The position numbers were made by a program, and so were the translations under genes. From Xiphydria camelus (Eukaryota; Arthropoda; Insecta; Hymenoptera; Xiphydriidae): a stretch of 64,000 nt of DNA. The stretch is from positions 30,523,006-30,587,005 of the forward strand of contig OY783195.1 of the NCBI GenBank assembly GCA_963678675.1, read 5' to 3'. Below, in pieces: positions 24,435-34,251 of this stretch (the first letter of the stretch is position 1; every line of letters begins with the position of its first letter). The notes beneath the pieces are model-generated. The model made no database searches, had not been told where the DNA came from, and worked only from the letters and a program-made list of their open reading frames with translations.

Positions 24435-27400
24435 ATGGATTCCTGGCCAAAAGGGGAGAGTTCCTCCGCGAGGCACCGAACAGTCGAAGACGACGTGTTC
24501 GCCGTGCCTCCAAGTTCACCACCACCTCACTCGCTTCATTTGAACTTCCAAAACGTCCGATTTACCCCAAACTGCGAATTATCGTGGATCTACAAATGGC
24601 CTTGCGACACGTCGACCGATTCGGGTAACGTCTCGACCACCACAGCGAGCCCACCACTCGAAGTTGGTCAAGAATACGCTACATTGTGTCCGACGAGTCC
24701 ATCTCGTCAATCTACAGATACGAATCAGAATTATCATTTATGCAGGTGTGTAACCACGTCGATCGATCATTTCGCCTTACACTGAGAAAAAAGTATGATA
24801 GATTTGACTAAATTAGCGGTCACGGGCGGGAAACGCAGATTCAGTTACTTGGACTAATATAATAATTCGTTAGACTTTAGCAAACAATTTTTACTATCAT
24901 TACAACCAAATTATTTAATTCAAGTAACTAAATTGGCGTTCCCCCGCCCGTGACCGCCAATTTAGTAAAATGTATTTGTTTTCTGTGTAACGAAAAACGT
25001 GCGGTTTTAATATAAAATTGGACGCGTGCGTTCAGTTTTCGATAGAAGCGCGGAATCGGGATTAAATATAACTCGCGTTGTGTCTGTCGTCAGATTGGAG
25101 CAGTATCCGCAATACGGAGTTCTCTCTACCGATATTCCGAGCATCGATTCGCCGCTTGGCGAGGATGCGATTGCTTCCATCGCCGAAGACTCCTCGCAAG
25201 AAGCGAGGTCTTACAGGAGGGAGAATAACGTTTCTCCGGGTGGTACGACTACGGTTTTTCGAGCATGGGAAATCCCTTACATGCAGGATACCACCGTAGA
25301 ATCGGAGCACCAGTTCAAGTACCAAGCTATCGAGGGATACGAATGCGCGTCGGAATATACCAATTTCTCCTATGAGGAAGAAGCATGCTCCGTCGGTGAT
25401 CTCTTTGAACCCGAATACGGTAAGACACAATTTTTAAGTACGATTGTTGTATCAACGAACGGAAGAAGCGAAATTTCGAAGGTTTGCTCGAAAATAAAAT
25501 ACGTGGTATCGCTTTTTGTTAAGTCGAAGTAAAGCCTCATTTGATTAAAAATCTGCTGAAAGAAATGACCGATCTCTTCAGAGTGCTCCGTTCCGAAGTT
25601 TTGAATTAACTGGATTTTAGTTAAAGATCAATTTTGAAAATTCTCCATGGATGTAATCAATAATCGTGCGTATATTTGTAACGACTAACGGAGGCGCCGT
25701 AGTTCGACGACACAGGTTAACTAAACGTCGACGGGGAAAAAAAAAAGAAGAAAACATACGTGTGGGTCTGTGGTCCATTATACGCGTGTACGCGCGGCGG
25801 CGCTTGTTGATAATTCATTTGTAACAGTCGCGTTTATGTCTTTGCTGTCGCCAAAGCGGCTATGACGGACTCTGCTCAGTCTAAACATTTATCTAATAAT
25901 CGACTATCGCGCGACTCCACCTTCACGGCTCGCAGGCTGTTGCGTAAAGTCTGAAACGGAATAGCGACGAATGTGGAAAGTTGAAAAAATTAGTATTCGC
26001 GCGAGTATCGACATCTCGTCGGCTCGCCATCTCGAGTCGTTGGCACGAGAGGACATTTCGGAATCGAGGAAAGGTATGTATATTCGCGGAGGAGGATACG
26101 CGAATCCTGCACGGGAGATCGCGCGGCCGAATATTTCGAATGTTCAACGAGCCATACACGCCGATCGTCATCTTTTTGTGGTTGCGAAAGAACATAAATA
26201 ATGGCAGTCGCACACGCACACACAGTGCGACGGCACATGCGTAGCGGTGCGGTGACTCTGCGTTGCCCGTGTAAATCTGTAAGTCAGAAGCCAGATAGCG
26301 ATCCGAAGGGGGAACACGTGTCCTCCGAACCCCCCAGCCATCTGTCACATCACCACCCAAAAACTCATTGAAGCCAGCCAAATGAAAACATCGTAAACCT
26401 ACGATGTTCTCAATGAAAAACCGTTCAATGACTATAACATCGACGGTTCTAATGCTATACGCTCGTATTTTTCCAACGAGGCAACACGGTTGTAGTGGGG
26501 AAGTACTTAATCAAGTAGCGTAAACGTTAAATAAGCTATTTGAGATGTCAGGTGTGGACGTCCCAACGAGTGAGAAAGGATAAGATGGGAACTGGAAGGG
26601 AGCCCTCGCCCTGTAGAAATTCATTCTTAATTTCTTTAGAAATTCTGACTAGATGCATCGCGAGATCTCTCTCGTTCTCCCGTCCAAAACGAGTCTTCGT
26701 TTCTCTGAGCTACTTCCGCACACCCACCAGTAGCGCGGAAACCAGACTGATGATGCGGCATCTCTAGATGAGATATTAACCAATCCACATATGAAACGGC
26801 GCGTAGCAGCGGCGACTTGTACTGGCAACGAGGGCATGTCATCGTGTGACGCATCAAACGCGTGCAGCTATTTCTATCTAACCGTACGTTTGCAAAACCT
26901 CGGCTTTGCGAGAGAGTTACGGTTTTTTTCCCGCGGTGTCTCTTTGCGCGTATCGTTCTAGAAGTTATACGCTTCCCGCGCGCTTGAAACCAATTCTGAG
27001 AGGCTTCAATTCTAATAGGAGTGATTAAATCGTACGCTCTATCTGCAGTGATTCGTTTCGTATCTGCAAATAGCCTATATTTTCGAATACCTTTCTCGTA
27101 TATCTATCGCAGTAAACTGGGAAAAATCTGCTTATCGGTTTACAGAGACTACAAAGAGATTGAGCGGGAATACCAGCGATAAACCACGGAAGGAGAGGAC
27201 CGCCTTCACGAAGCAACAAGTTCGTCATTTGGAATGCGAATTTGCGCACAGCAATTACCTTACGCGTCTTCGTCGGTACGAAATCGCAGTTGCTTTGGAT
27301 CTGACGGAGCGGCAGGTATGTCGCTTCATTCATTAAGAAAAAAACGATTAATTTTTCCGGTCGCATAATTAGGTCTTGAGTACAAAAATCTTTCTTTCGT

Positions 27401-28176
27401 TAATTCAGAGAACTAGAAATTTACCTTTTAGGAAAGGATGGCAACTTTTGCGTTCGATAAGCTTTTGTAACGTTCACGAGCGAGATGAAAATTAAATATT
27501 TCACATCGCGGTACTCATTGGTGATTACGTGGAAGGATCTTGAAAGCGCGACATGCTGCACTACGGCGACTACTTCTTACGTTCTAATTCCCTCATACTT
27601 CGTTGGCTGAGGGAAGTGAACGTAAGAAGTTAGTGTGAGCGTGCCGTAAACTTTATTGGATCCCAACACGAGTCACTTACGACGTTTCATTTCGGCTTGA
27701 CGGGTACGTGTAATTGGAGGAAAATGATAATGACTTGGACGCGTTAAAAATATTCCAAGTATAAATTAAGTCCATCCTGTATCCCGTAAGAGTAAAACTA
27801 ATACAAATGTATTACTACTGCAACTATTACTACTACTATCATTACTACCACTGCTGCTAGAACTACTGATTCCTAAAGCCACTCATAGCAGCTTTCAAAT
27901 ATTTCGAATTTTGAGTACGCGTAGTATCAATTACATCTAATTTTTTGTGCTGCTTGATTCCAGCTTTAGATTTCTTTCAGTTTTCGCGGTAGCGCAATAA
28001 AAATGATTACTCCTAAGCAAGGCAGACTTTTGAAATATTGGAAAATCATGAACCATCGTAAATTTAATCCGTTTCAGGTTAAAGTATGGTTTCAAAACAG
28101 ACGAATGAAGTGGAAAAGGACGAAAGGGGGTCTACCAAATGCACAGGGAAAGAGCTGTGATATTTTAACTCATTAA
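24435..28176 (+). CDS. btn: Mox/buttonless-type homeobox transcription factor
   Basis: DNA-binding homeodomain protein of the Mox (MEOX/buttonless) family, expected in the nucleus. Four exons join in phase: 24435-24745, 25094-25419, 27146-27315 and 28078-28176, giving 301 residues. The homeodomain is split by the last intron. Exon 3 carries [20 protein letters not shown] and [20 protein letters not shown], and exon 4 carries [18 protein letters not shown]. The family hallmarks are [21 protein letters not shown] and a Gln at homeodomain position 50. The protein ends only 14 residues after KGG, so the homeodomain is almost C-terminal. The long N-terminal part (exons 1-2, about 212 residues) is Ser/Pro- and acidic-rich with no other domain. 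The start ATG has a GACATGG context and opens the frame. Rough and Antennapedia-class genes fit less well. It converges on NIFK, with 225 bp between stop codons; AATAAA at 28348-28353 is a possible poly(A) signal. Confidence 0.9.
24780..24990. mobile_element. MITE, family C copy 1, inside btn intron 1
   Basis: The left terminus CACTGAGAAAAAAGTATGAT with GACTAAATTAGCGGTCACGG mirrors the right terminus (CCGTGACCGCCAATTTAGTA, then TTTGTTTTCTGTGTAA). The length is about 211 bp with no coding capacity. It sits wholly in the 348-bp first intron, about 100 bp ahead of the exon 2 acceptor. A second, 3'-truncated copy is at 53651-53805. Confidence 0.7.
27550..27650. other. Long imperfect hairpin in btn intron 3
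   Basis: ACTTCTTACGTTCTAATTCC, then CTCA (27572-27595), pairs with TGAGGGAAGTGAACGTAAGA, then AGT (27608-27630), across a 12-nt loop. There is only a three-base mismatch block in 24 bp. Weaker pairing continues outward (CATGCTGCACTA against TAGTGTGAGCGTG) past an eight-base bulge. The total size of about 100 nt is like a microRNA precursor, but I do not recognise a known microRNA. A small palindromic repeat is the alternative. Confidence 0.35.
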
Positions 28177-28401
28177 TGTTTACTATATAAGAATGCATTG
28201 TTTCGCGGATATGGAGTATTTGTAAATAAGGCATTATATTATATAACAAAATATATGAATTTATTGACACATTTACCTTAAATTCCGAAAGTACTTCTTG
28301 TTCTTTTGTACATCATTTTCATATAATTTTTTATCATGGGGTAAGACGTAATAAAAGAGACTAATAGAAAATAAAAAACTGATATTAAGTGTAATTCAAA
28401 T

Positions 28402-29390
28402 TTATTGAGCCAGGGGCACATCAACTGGTTTAATTTTAAAACTAACACCTGCCGCCTCCAACCGTTTCTCCATACTAGAAAGCCTCACTACTGATTTTTT
28501 TATAACTTTCACTTGTCTCTTCTTACTAACTTTTGCATTCTTCAACTGGACCTCTTTCATTCTATTTCTTAATCCAGGGTAGTTGTCTTTAGTATATGTC
28601 TTTCCAGCGAAGAGACCTGCATGTTGCTTCTCTGGAGGAATAAACGCAGCTGAAACAAAAATATATTTCTTTAAAGGAGAGGCAGGTGATAAAACAAAAA
28701 TAAAAAACATTCCTTCTCTCTTATATAAATTGAATACCGTATGTCTTACGGCAAGAGCAACACCATTTCGGCGGTTTTTACCGACGGTGGTTGAATCTTG
28801 CATTCGATGCAATGCAATTTTCAACCACCGTCGGTAAAAACCGCCGAAATGGTGTTGCACTTGCCGTCAGACATGCTGTATAGCTTCCTTGACTACAACA
28901 ATAAGTCATAAGTAAACAGTTTGATATACTCTAAGGAGGACTAGGACATTTACCTTTCAACAGTCTGCCGTACATCAGGTAATTGTTCATCGTTTCAGCA
29001 GCTATTTTGGCCACATCAGGAACAGCAAATTCGACGTAGCCAAATCCGCGACTTCTCCCAGTCTGTAACCAAAATAAAGCACACAATGTTTTATTATTTA
29101 AACACCCATAAAAGATTTAGCTAACTAACTTTAACTTCCTAATTAACTATACTTTTAAATAAATATTACAGTTAATGAATTACCTTCTTTGATCTAACCA
29201 CTCTGACCCTGGTCACTTGTCCGAACTGTTTGAAATAGTCGAGCATCTGTTCTTCGTAGAATCCATGTGGAATATGTCCGATATAAATGACACCCCTTGT
29301 CGAAGTGAATACCTTCTCCCGAGGAGGCTCTTCTGATACTTTCTCACTGATTTTTGCCCTTTTAATTGGTTTCTCCTTTTTTTTCTCCAT
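28402..29390 (-). CDS. NIFK-like nucleolar RRM protein
   Basis: Homologue of the MKI67 FHA-domain-interacting nucleolar phosphoprotein (NIFK; yeast Nop15 group), an RNA-binding factor in large ribosomal subunit assembly. Exons in transcription order are 29390-29184, 29062-28954 and 28649-28402, giving 187 residues. A Lys-rich N-terminus leads into one RRM: RNP2 [14 protein letters not shown], then [18 protein letters not shown], then RNP1 in exon 2 ([11 protein letters not shown]), then [12 protein letters not shown]. The post-RRM region ([30 protein letters not shown]) is basic and typical of the family. Start: the first ATG of the frame, 5 bp after an AAAGG run. The stop codon overlaps a minus-strand AATAAA (CAATAAATTT), so the 3' UTR may be very short. 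Reading on from exon 3 into its upstream intron gives a longer but false open frame through the palindromic element at 28745-28870. Confidence 0.9.
28745..28870. mobile_element. Palindromic MITE in the NIFK intron
   Basis: CAACACCATTTCGGCGGTTT, then TTACCGACGGTGGTTGAA, is followed after about 22 bp by its near-exact inverted copy. Outer bases TACGGCAAG and CTTGCCGTCAG extend the arms to about 55 bp. The very high arm identity implies a recent insertion. It lies wholly within the 304-bp second intron of the NIFK gene. Confidence 0.75.
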
Positions 29391-29513
29391 ATTTCCCTTT
29401 GTCTACCATAACAGTATACAATTAAGATAACGACGGCAAAGTTACAATGACGGCAAAAATGAGTGAATGAGGTTACCTATGCACTGTCGCCTGACACACC
29501 AGGTTCATATACC

Positions 29514-29592
29514 AACAGAGCGTCTAGGCAGGAGTCGGCCTAGCCTTACCGACCAGACCAGTCACAGGCCGACTCCGGGACGAAACGCTCTG
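29514..29592. other. Hairpin-forming sequence upstream of NIFK
   Basis: Two nested inverted pairs are seen: ACAGAGCGT (29514-29522) with ACGCTCTGT (29584-29592), and GGAGTCGGCCT (29531-29541) with AGGCCGACTCC (29566-29576). They stand about 125 bp upstream of the NIFK start codon. It could be a fossil repeat, a promoter palindrome or a structured RNA. Nothing further identifies it. Confidence 0.35.
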
Positions 29593-29849
29593 TCACAAGG
29601 GCCACAAAAGATACCGACCTAGCACACCGTCGCTACAGATAGGTACAGATTCTTCATTCGTTACTTTCATTATATTTGTTAGATATATTTCAGCCTTTAA
29701 TCTGGCCAGTGATTCCATGATTAATAACGTCAATCTCTCAACGAAATAACACGCTCTCATTCGTTGCAAAACCTGCAATGAACGGCCGATCGGGATCAAA
29801 TTTCGAATACATAATCAGTTCCCACGGTTCCCACCAACTCTCCCAGATA

Positions 29850-30060
29850 GCAAAGTGGCGCCACCGTGACTGCACACTGCTTTCACGCGGTGTATTCGAG
29901 TGCATGCACTGGGGTGTCCATCTGTCTGTGCACCGTGAAGCCACGCTGCAGTCACGCAGTGTGAGCACCGAGTGGAAGCACTGTGGCATAACAGGGTGAC
30001 TCCACAGTGCTTGTACTGTGAGATGATGGTGTAGACCCAGTGGCTTCGCTGTGAAGTTAT
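29850..30060. repeat. Cluster of CAC/GTG half-palindromes, copy 1
   Basis: About 200 bp is filled with CAC and GTG triplets in palindromic arrangement at roughly 15-25 bp spacing (CACCGTGACTGCACACTG, TGCACCGTGAAGCCACGCTG, CACAGTGCTTGTACTGTG, CCCAGTGGCTTCGCTGTG). A second cluster with the same grammar and similar phrases (CACCGTGACTGCAC) lies at 33787-33960. It is not a simple tandem repeat because spacer sequences differ. It is noncoding. Confidence 0.55.
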
Positions 30061-30561
30061 CATATGGACTACAGGGATGTATTCTAATAAAATATTTATA
30101 TTAAAAAACAACATTTCTTTTACTATTCCATTTATTAAATGAACATATTGTAGCTGGAGATCCCAATATTAACATATCAAAATGTATTATCCGTCAATTC
30201 CCGGGAAAATTTATAATTAATTAAAAACTATCGAAGTTTTGGCCCTAAGCCACTTTATAGTATAGTCTTATTAGATATTCGCGAAACAATTTATTAGTGT
30301 CAGGATAAAACCGGTACCAATCGATAGGAAAAAATCTCCTGAATGACATATAGAAATGGGTAATCTTCAAATTGACGAGAAATAATGTAATTAATTAAAA
30401 ACTACCTGTCAAAATCACATGCCAACAAATCGCGAAGCTATATTTTTTCTGTAACCAATTTCATAAATAAAAATATCCCAATGTACAGGAGAAAATTCTT
30501 TACAAATTTCAAGTCGGAACTTATAGTCTACGATGCACCGTTTTTGTGTAATAAATTATTA

Positions 30562-30730
30562 TACATATCGATACCTTACTTTGAAAACCTCGTAAGTGCA
30601 ATTTTGGACAAAAATGCCATTTATAGCTTACTGCGTTAAGATTTAAAATCTGAACACACAGTAAGCTATAAATGGCATTTTTGTCAAAAATTGCACTTAC
30701 GAGGTTTTCAAAGTAAGGTATCGATATGTA
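30562..30730. mobile_element. Near-perfect 169-bp hairpin element
   Basis: Arms of about 72 bp are inverted copies with a single evident mismatch (TTTTGGACAA against TTTTTGACAA). The ends are TACATATCGATACCTTACTT and its complement, the inner ends CTTACTG and CAGTAAG. The loop is about 25 bp. The near identity indicates very recent origin or gene-conversion-like maintenance. No transposase is present. Confidence 0.75.
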
Positions 30731-30977
30731 ATTCAAATTGGCTTAAATCGATCAGCTGACCGTTACGCGACGCTCCTTTATTACGCGTGCAACTAACGGA
30801 GGAAAGCGCGTTCCGCAATCTATTCAAATTTATACTCTTTTTCCTGGGCATCCTAGATTTACTCGATCAAAAAAATGAAGCTACCAATTTGTAGCGGGGA
30901 AAATTTACTATGAAATTGATGCAAGAACCTACTTGACAAAATGCACGGTTAATTTATAATAATTTTTTGAAAGTCCC

Positions 30978-31924
30978 GGTGTACGAAAGTACAATAAGCT
31001 GCGCATGTCGCGTTTTACGTGGTCGCCATGAGAACAGCTGATTGCTTGGCGAAACATGCTCAGGGGTGCTATTCTCGACGCGTGGGAAATGCTTTTCGTG
31101 GACGAAATATTTTTCGTTAACGGACATAAAATTTCGTCGATCACTTTCGTTAACGATTCGAATATCCCTTCCAAGATAGATCTCGTCAACGAAATTAATT
31201 TTCTCACACGAAAAATGTGTTTACATCCTTTATAGCGACGTCTTCTTTTTAGAATCTCGTTTAATCACTTAGCAACGACCCGTCGCATCGGCCCACCACC
31301 TCGTCATGCAACTCACCGGCATACAAATACCAAACAACATTCGTTGACGAAAACAGCGAGAACGACGAATGACAATTTCGTCAACGAAAAAAGTAATTTC
31401 GTTAACGAAGGAGTTTCGTATGGGAAAAAATTCCGTGTACAAAATTTCTCAAACGAAATAATAATTCCGTTCACGAAATCGTTTCTGACGTGTCGAGAAT
31501 TGCCCCCCAGGGGCAATTGCGTTTTGGTTGAGAAATTTTGTACGCGAAATGTTTTCCCATACGCGCGAAACTCCTTCGCTAACGAAATTACTTTTTTCGT
31601 TGACGAAAGTGTCATTCGTCGTTCTCGCTGTTTTCGTCAACGAATGGGTTTGGTATTTGTCCGAGGCGGTGGGCCGATGCGACGGGTCGTTGCTAAGTGA
31701 TTAAACGAGATTCTAAAAAGAAGACGTCGCTAAGGGATGTAAACACATTTTTCGTGTGAGAAAATTAATTTCATTGACGAGATCTATCTTGGAAGGAATT
31801 TTCGAATCGTTAACGAAAGTGATCGACGAAACTTTAAACCCGTTAACGAAAAATATCTCGTCCACGAAAAGCATTTCCCACGCGTCGAGAATAGCTCCCC
31901 TGAAATTACTTTCGTACACCGTGT
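30978..31924. mobile_element. Large foldback element, about 950 bp
   Basis: The two halves are long inverted copies meeting at about 31508 (TTGCCCCCCAGGGGCAATTG). The outer ends are CGGTGTACGAAAGT and ACTTTCGTACACCG. The arms exceed 400 bp and carry many small palindromes of the form TTCGTTAACGAA or TTCGTCAACGAA, at least twelve in all. The left arm has about 70 extra bases near 30994-31063. Both arms give mirrored open frames, which is an artefact of symmetry. There is no transposase. The element directly abuts the protein kinase D fragment. Confidence 0.75.
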
Positions 31925-33085
31925 TCATTTTCCGCATGTCTCCCTTGAGCTTCTCCATCACCACGAATATCCTCTCCGGCGTCTCGAACATCCTCTCGAG
32001 ATTAACGACTCCGCTGTGGGACAGATTCTGCAGGATGGCTACTTCGTTCTTGAGCTGGGCCTTTTGCTCGGTGGTAAAACGCAGCTTGTCGATCACCTTT
32101 ATCGCCATCGCGCGGCCGGTCTTGCGATGAACTCCGCCGTAGATGATATCAAATTAACCCGAGCCAAGAACTTCGTCCGGGAAGATGTGATAGAGCTGCG
32201 ACATGTCGGTTACGCGTTCCTCTGGCTCGGTTGTCGACTGCTCCTACCGACCTGTGGAAAACGACGCGTGTTTTTCGGTATAGCGTCGGTACGCGTTCGC
32301 GCGCACACTCGCGAGCTCTGAACGTACTTGCCGATCCGGAGGTGACGGGCATCAATGCCTGCCTGATACTCGTTTTCCAGGTCCTCGCCAAGTGAGCGCC
32401 AACGCCACTTTCCGGCGGTGGAAGCTGACCACTAGCACCTCCATAGAGGGGATCTTCGCCGACGTAGTAATCGACGTTGGCCGTTCTCAATTCGAAACAA
32501 TGCATCGTGCCTGGAAGGAGAGAACGCGCGCGTTGTACATCGACTAAACGCGCACAGACAATTTCTAACGATATACATATGTACTCACGAGAATGTTGTT
32601 CCCTGGCGGCGGCGACGACTAGAATTTCAGCCAACGGAATCTCTTTGAAGTACTTGGAACTGCTGTCGCTTTGGAACAGAATTATGGCCTTTGTGTCCAA
32701 TCGCCAGTAGTGTCTCTTCCTCTGAAAACACGCGCGCCTTAATGATGGGGGAAGCGAAACCGAATCAGCGCCACGTCGTCAACCTACCATCGGATCGCGA
32801 TTCGTCGAGTGCACCATCCATCCTTCCTTCAGGATCTTGGAGCCGCGTCGTTTCATGTGCTTGGCGCTTTGAACTATTCACATCAGCGGTATATTGTTAC
32901 TCGGCGATGAGCTGCACCTGCGTTATCGCGTACGAGGTACCAAGTGTGACGGAGGGAGTGATGGAGAAGAAAAAAAGATAAAGTATCGCAAGTGTCGAGA
33001 TACGACGTTGATTGAATAATTACCTCGATGGTCTGGAATTTTGAAATTCGTCGGAAGATGCGTCGTCATGGCACGGAACGAGGTC
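31925..33085 (-). pseudogene. Protein kinase D fragment, broken
   Basis: Relic of a protein kinase D (PKD/PRKD) gene. Intron-exon structure persists. In transcription order the exons are 33085-33024, 32917-32788, 32721-32589, 32510-32328 and 32221 to about 31925, with consistent splice sites and phases. They encode part of the linker, then a PH domain (KILKEGWMVHSTNRD, RKRHYWRLDTKAIILFQ, HCFELRTANVDYYVGEDP, QALMPVTSGS), then the start of the kinase domain ([46 protein letters not shown]-like). Two in-frame stops are visible: TGA at 32878-32880, where the family has Arg in IPLMRIVQS, and TAA at 32154-32156 in the glycine-rich loop, where the next conserved Gly is also changed. The homology ends at the foldback element. 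The C1 domains and catalytic core are absent. A functional copy should exist elsewhere. Confidence 0.8.
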
Positions 33086-34251
33086 CTACGGAAATATCAT
33101 ACGCCTAAAACGATTCTTAGTGCGCTTTCCTCGTGTTTCCTTGTGTTTATGCGATTAGAGGGGGGATGATGACAGGTTGGCTTATTGTCACTTCGCTGTA
33201 GACTCCCAGCATAGCTCGGTCGTTCGCAAGGGCCTCTTCGGTGTCCCGGAGCTCCCGAGGCGGTTTCTCGCGAGGGTCGCTCGTCTGGTGTTCCTCTGCT
33301 GGCCTTTGCGGTCTTTCGTCAACCGACGCTATGTAGCGGCGGCCATGATGGCGTTCGTGCCACGAGGGAACTCGATACGACAGACTTCGTAATCGTCGAA
33401 TACTGCTTAAACGCCGGCCTCGCCGCACTTCCATTTCACTTATTCGCACTGCTCCGTGAACACCACCATGCACTTTTTATCGCACTCACTCGCGAAAAAC
33501 CCGACTAAAGTTCCGAATTTCGTAGGAGCGATCCGCCACACGTCCGCACTGCTCGACCACCGAACCTTTAAATTATTTAATTACGAACACGCGTGTTCCC
33601 TGCGTATTAAAATGATTGAGTTAACCCCCGTACTAAAATCTTGAAATTTGCGTAAAACTATGTTGGCGTGCCGCGGGAGCTGCGTGTTCCGCAGCGAATT
33701 CATTAATTCGTTAACAATTTTGTGCAGACAGTGAATTTACCGATATTCATGGTCGGTAAATTTACGAAGTGTGCACGTCGAAAAGGCACCGTGACTGCAC
33801 TGAGTGTAACCACTGTGTCTTTATCCTGTGAACCACTCCGTGTGCTCACTGTGTAGCCACGGTGCTTTTAGTTTGTGTACGCCACGCGATCACGCCACGG
33901 TGAGACCACAGTGGTGCCACTACGTGGCAGCACTGCGTGCGGCTAGCGTGTAAATCCACGCTTTGCTGTCGGGGTCTTACAATGCGATATCGATAGAAGG
34001 GGAAGTCCCGTTCTCAGAGATTTCTGTTTTTGCTACTGGTGTCATCTAGTGTACAGAGGTGTAGTTCGTACCGCGTAGCGTTATGGCGAATTTACAAAAC
34101 TGTGTGTCGTTTCGTTGAACGCGAAACGCACACTACTACTTTGTAGTGGGTGGTGGTGTGGTATGGTCGGGCGGTTTAGTGATTTGTGGTTGTGCGTTGG
34201 CCGGTTGTCTACTAAACAACAGCAACTATAACAAAAATAATAAAATATAGA
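33086..34251. other. Spacer with CAC/GTG cluster, copy 2
   Basis: No gene is supportable. A 108-codon minus frame at 33147-33473 might hold remains of further kinase D linker, but I could not match it. Positions 33787-33960 contain the second CAC/GTG half-palindrome cluster (CACCGTGACTGCACTGAGTG, CACTGTGTAGCCACGGTGCT, CCACAGTGGTGCCACTACGT). About 290 bp then separates it from the mRpS24 start codon and should include the mRpS24 promoter and 5' UTR. Confidence 0.5.

Noticed and set aside
31344..31700. Open frames on both strands within the foldback element
   Set aside because: They mirror each other because the DNA is palindromic; no transposase or other domain.
33147..33473. 108-codon minus frame as a further protein kinase D exon
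   Set aside because: Could not be matched to C1 or linker sequence in any frame; splice phase with 33085 not demonstrable.
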